8,849 nucleotides of DNA from Alphaproteobacteria bacterium. Its GTDB lineage: Bacteria; Pseudomonadota; Alphaproteobacteria; Micavibrionales; Micavibrionaceae. The notes under the pieces were generated by a model, which was not told the DNA's origin, made no database searches, and saw only the letters and a list, made by a program, of their open reading frames with translations. Every line of letters begins with the position of its first letter. The first letter of the stretch is position 1. Position numbers and translations under genes: made by a program. Of this stretch, positions 6,568-8,849 are shown in pieces. The stretch lies in contig DAOWDF010000135.1 of assembly GCA_030639165.1 (NCBI GenBank), positions 1-8,849 of the forward strand, written 5' to 3'.

Positions 6568-8190
6568 TCAACCAATCATTTTATAATCAGGTGATGAGTT
6601 TGGCTTACCAAAATAATAACCCTGTCCGTAATCTACACCTAACCCCCTTAGAGTAGATGCAATATCACCATCCTCAACGAATTCGCCAATTACTTTTACG
6701 CCCAAATCCTTGCACATTTGCGTCAGATTTTTAACCATTACTAAATCACGTCTATCATGCATAATATTTTTAATATACTGCCCATCAATTTTAACATAAT
6801 TGACTGGTAAGCTATTTAAATACTGAAATGATGCCGAACCCGCGCCAAAATCATCCAAAGCAACCTCAAGACCAGCATCTTGTATCTTGGTAATAAACCC
6901 AGCTACCTTTTCAAGGTCACTAACCCTGCTTGACTCAGTAATTTCAATAATTACCCTACCCTTAATAGATTTATTACCATCTATCTCCTTCATTAACTTA
7001 GCGAAAAACGTATCATTTTGAATAGACTGACCAGAGACATTAATAGAAAACTTTTCATCAGTAGAATAACGCTTGTTAGAAATATAATGAAAGGATCGAC
7101 GGCAAACAGATATATCAAATTCTGCCGCTAGCCCAACTTCCTCGCCAAACAAAATCCACTCAAACGTATTCCCCTCCTGAAAACGACATAGCATCTCATA
7201 ATGCGTACATTTGCTAGTATTAAGATCTACAATTGGTTGAAAGTGCATAGAAAATGACATCTTTTCAAGTATCTCTTTAAATTCCTTAATCTTGCCTGTA
7301 TTTGCCGCTACATATGACTTAAAGCTAGTATTCAGCGTCTCTATGGTCATATCAGAGCCATTGCGCTCAAACTCACTCAAAGTGAAAAACAATGCCCGCA
7401 TAGCGTCACGTTCGTCCATATCCTTATTATCAGCAGATATTTTCTTTGTCCTTATTGTCAGATCATCACTGCTAAGGTTTCGCTCCTTTGATATATTGGC
7501 AATATTTTTTGATATACGCCCAATATCCAACTCATCATCATGTAGCACACTAAATTTACCGACATCAATTTGTACAGCACAACCACCATCAATAGATTCA
7601 TTGCAAAGCATCTTATCTATATCACTGCTAAGCTTATTCCATTCATCACTTCCAATGGCTTTCTTTGCCTTCTCTGCGCCGTATAAATCAATAAATGTCA
7701 TATCTAGATTCTCACCTAGCTCTCCTGCCATACCTATCGTCTCTTGCGCGACAGCAATAAAGGTATCCTTATCTAATGGCTGACTATCATGATAACCCCT
7801 AACACTATCTCCAATCTGGCTGGTCAAAGCATTCGATACAGCAACACTTATATAAACATCATCACTAGAAGGCATTGAAATCGTGCTTACTAGTATATTT
7901 TGCTTACTCTTGGATTTATCAAATGAAACTAAAACTGGGCCATTACGAAGACCCTTAACTGCACTCTTAACAAGAACTTTTAAAGATAACCTATCGCCCC
8001 TGGAAAATAGATCTACCCAGTTTAACCCTTTAATTTCAGCGGCATTTTCATAGCCAGTTAAAACCTTAACAGCGCCAAGAGCAAATATAATTTTCCCATC
8101 CCCATTAATCTGAAATAACAGATCAGAAGTTGAAAAAGAGAAGGATAAGAAACGATCCCGTTGTTTTTTTAAGCTATCTTCGTTAGACAT
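6568..8190 (-). CDS. PAS / degenerate GGDEF / EAL-domain protein, probable c-di-GMP phosphodiesterase
   Basis: The 540-residue protein is probably cytoplasmic: no signal peptide or membrane segment is visible. Residues about 15-120 look like a PAS sensor domain (LLFQINGDGKIIFALGAVK, then LTGYENAAEIKGLNWVDLF). Residues about 138-250 resemble a GGDEF fold, but the signature is replaced by QIDVGKFSVL (207-216), so diguanylate cyclase activity is not expected. The EAL domain (about 300-530) starts at FQPIVDL (317-323) and keeps the residues that bind metal and substrate: E332 (in EML, not EAL), N384 (INVS), E416 (EITE), D446-D447 (DDFGAG), K467 (KID), E503 (GEFVED) and Q523 (YGQGY). It therefore probably hydrolyses c-di-GMP to pGpG, with the PAS and GGDEF-like parts regulating it. 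The start lacks a Shine-Dalgarno sequence and follows an (AT)6 tract. It converges on rpsO and diverges from mazG. The ligand is unknown. Confidence 0.9.
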   Translation of the reverse strand: MSNEDSLKKQRDRFLSFSFSTSDLLFQINGDGKIIFALGAVKVLTGYENAAEIKGLNWVDLFSRGDRLSLKVLVKSAVKGLRNGPVLVSFDKSKSKQNILVSTISMPSSDDVYISVAVSNALTSQIGDSVRGYHDSQPLDKDTFIAVAQETIGMAGELGENLDMTFIDLYGAEKAKKAIGSDEWNKLSSDIDKMLCNESIDGGCAVQIDVGKFSVLHDDELDIGRISKNIANISKERNLSSDDLTIRTKKISADNKDMDERDAMRALFFTLSEFERNGSDMTIETLNTSFKSYVAANTGKIKEFKEILEKMSFSMHFQPIVDLNTSKCTHYEMLCRFQEGNTFEWILFGEEVGLAAEFDISVCRRSFHYISNKRYSTDEKFSINVSGQSIQNDTFFAKLMKEIDGNKSIKGRVIIEITESSRVSDLEKVAGFITKIQDAGLEVALDDFGAGSASFQYLNSLPVNYVKIDGQYIKNIMHDRRDLVMVKNLTQMCKDLGVKVIGEFVEDGDIASTLRGLGVDYGQGYYFGKPNSSPDYKMIG

Positions 8191-8196
8191 GTATCA

Positions 8197-8208
8197 ATAT
8201 ATATATAT
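8197..8208. repeat. (AT)6 dinucleotide tract upstream of the EAL gene start
   Basis: Twelve bases of alternating A and T lie 7 to 18 bases upstream of the EAL gene's ATG (minus strand), where a ribosome-binding site would normally be. Short repeats of this kind can change length by slippage. Six units is short, and the region is AT-rich, so it may have no role. Confidence 0.6.
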
Positions 8209-8234
8209 GGGGTGCAGAGAAATTCAAATATAAG

Positions 8235-8240
8235 TATAAT
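8235..8240 (+). promoter_or_regulatory. Candidate -10 box for mazG
   Basis: A perfect TATAAT lies 24 bases before the mazG ATG in the 74-bp divergent spacer. The best -35 at 17-18 bases is weak (GTGCAG or GGTGCA around 8211-8217). The predicted transcript would start near 8247 with a leader under 20 nt. On the minus strand several TATATT/TATACT-like boxes could serve the EAL gene, but none stands out. Confidence 0.35.
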
Positions 8241-8264
8241 ACAATATACAAGATAAGAAAACTA

Positions 8265-8849
8265 ATGATGATAAATAATGAAAAACATACAATTAAGAAT
8301 CTTATAAATGTCATGAAGGCTTTACGAGAGCCTAATGGCGGCTGCCCATGGGATTTAGAGCAAGATTTTGCTAGCATTTTGCCATATACCCTTGAAGAAG
8401 CTTACGAGGTTGCCGATGCAATTGACCGCGGCAACATGGTTGATCTACGTGAAGAGCTAGGTGATTTACTGTTCCAATCAATATATCACGCGCAAATGGC
8501 CGCAGAGCAAGGCACATTTGATATTCACGACGTAATCCATGATGTCACCGCAAAAATGATTTACCGCCACCCGCATGTTTTTGGCGATAAGAATGCCGAA
8601 ACTTCTAGTGATGTTGACGCAATATGGGAAGAGCGCAAAACAGCCAGCAAAAAAACTGACGGCAGCGCCCTTGACGGAGTAACTGCCAGCCTCCCTGCTC
8701 TATTAAAAGCTCAAAAGCTCCAGAAGAAGGCGGCTAAAGTAGGGTTCGAATGGCCTGATATTTCCAACGTCCTTGATAAGCTTGAAGAAGAAATTCAAGA
8801 GATGCGCGAAGCTATTGCAAATAAAGATGAACAAAACCAGATGGAAGAA
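8265..8849 (+). CDS. mazG: Nucleoside triphosphate pyrophosphohydrolase MazG (3' end beyond window)
   Basis: MazG hydrolyses (d)NTPs to the monophosphate and pyrophosphate, acting as a housecleaning enzyme. In E. coli it also affects (p)ppGpp levels. The frame is open for 195 codons to the window edge; full-length proteins have about 260-270 residues, so roughly the last quarter is missing. The first MazG domain shows GGCPWD (25-30), PYTLEEAYEVADAI (40-53) with the metal-binding EExxE (44-48), and EELGDLLFQ (63-71) with ExxD. The conserved KMIYRHPHVFG and WEERK follow. A second MazG domain begins in the last 50 residues seen (LLKAQKLQKKAAKVGFEWPD, then EEEIQEM). Two adjacent ATGs (8265, 8268) are possible and no clear Shine-Dalgarno sequence helps to choose. 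It is transcribed divergently from the EAL gene. Confidence 0.95.
   Translation, partial: MMINNEKHTIKNLINVMKALREPNGGCPWDLEQDFASILPYTLEEAYEVADAIDRGNMVDLREELGDLLFQSIYHAQMAAEQGTFDIHDVIHDVTAKMIYRHPHVFGDKNAETSSDVDAIWEERKTASKKTDGSALDGVTASLPALLKAQKLQKKAAKVGFEWPDISNVLDKLEEEIQEMREAIANKDEQNQMEE

Noticed and set aside
7292..7783. Plus-strand 163-codon open frame opposite the EAL gene
   Set aside because: It lies wholly within the well-supported EAL gene and encodes a serine-rich sequence without a recognisable motif.
8183..8377. Minus-strand 64-codon open frame with a hydrophobic stretch across the EAL-mazG spacer
   Set aside because: It overlaps the conserved first residues of mazG and the EAL start; the hydrophobic run comes from AT-rich DNA, and there is no ribosome-binding site.
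1..8849. CRISPR arrays, insertion sequences, tRNA/rRNA genes, prophage or defence genes
   Set aside because: I saw no spaced direct repeats, terminal inverted repeats, transposase motifs, tRNA-like cloverleaf or rRNA segments; the window is housekeeping genes plus one signalling gene.
6568..8849. EAL gene plus mazG as a toxin-antitoxin or defence pair
   Set aside because: The genes are divergent, MazG is a common housekeeping enzyme here in its two-domain form, and no mazE/mazF-like toxin gene is present.

Overview
The window holds a bacterial transcription/translation operon on the plus strand, then a convergent cyclic-di-GMP signalling gene, then the start of a divergent mazG. The DNA is AT-rich. 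The protein sequences suggest an alphaproteobacterium: the IF2 N-terminus has GKTLSL and VVEVRRKR segments, TruB begins MARKKKGxPxxGWxxLDKP, S15 is 89 residues, and the EAL protein resembles a family I recall from Rhodospirillales-like genomes. This placement rests on recall of families, not on a search, and I cannot name a genus.

Positions 1-177 are a leader without a protein gene. It has a candidate promoter (36-64), a strong intrinsic-terminator hairpin (94-123) that could be an attenuator, a TATAAT box and a small hairpin close to the rimP start. Then come rimP (178-681), nusA (686-2251), infB (2290-4764), rbfA (4774-5169), truB (5285-6229) and rpsO (6240-6509), all on the plus strand. 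They are closely packed except for a 115-bp rbfA-truB spacer, which contains a possible internal promoter and tiny ORFs. A perfect 9-bp hairpin with a T run (6536-6563) ends the operon. Together the products cover 30S maturation (RimP, RbfA), transcription elongation and termination control (NusA), translation initiation (IF2), tRNA pseudouridine-55 formation (TruB) and a primary 30S protein (S15).

Two partners often found with this cluster are absent here: a ylxR (DUF448) gene between nusA and infB, and pnp after rpsO.

From 8190 back to 6568 on the minus strand is a 540-residue protein with an N-terminal PAS-like region, a GGDEF-like middle that has lost its signature, and a C-terminal EAL domain that keeps its catalytic residues. 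It is probably a c-di-GMP phosphodiesterase. A 74-bp divergent spacer with an (AT)6 tract and a TATAAT box separates it from mazG, a nucleoside triphosphate pyrophosphohydrolase gene that runs off the right edge after 195 codons.

I did not find a clearly novel multi-gene system. The items most worth a second look are the operon leader, the altered operon composition, the rbfA-truB spacer and the EAL protein with its unusual upstream region.
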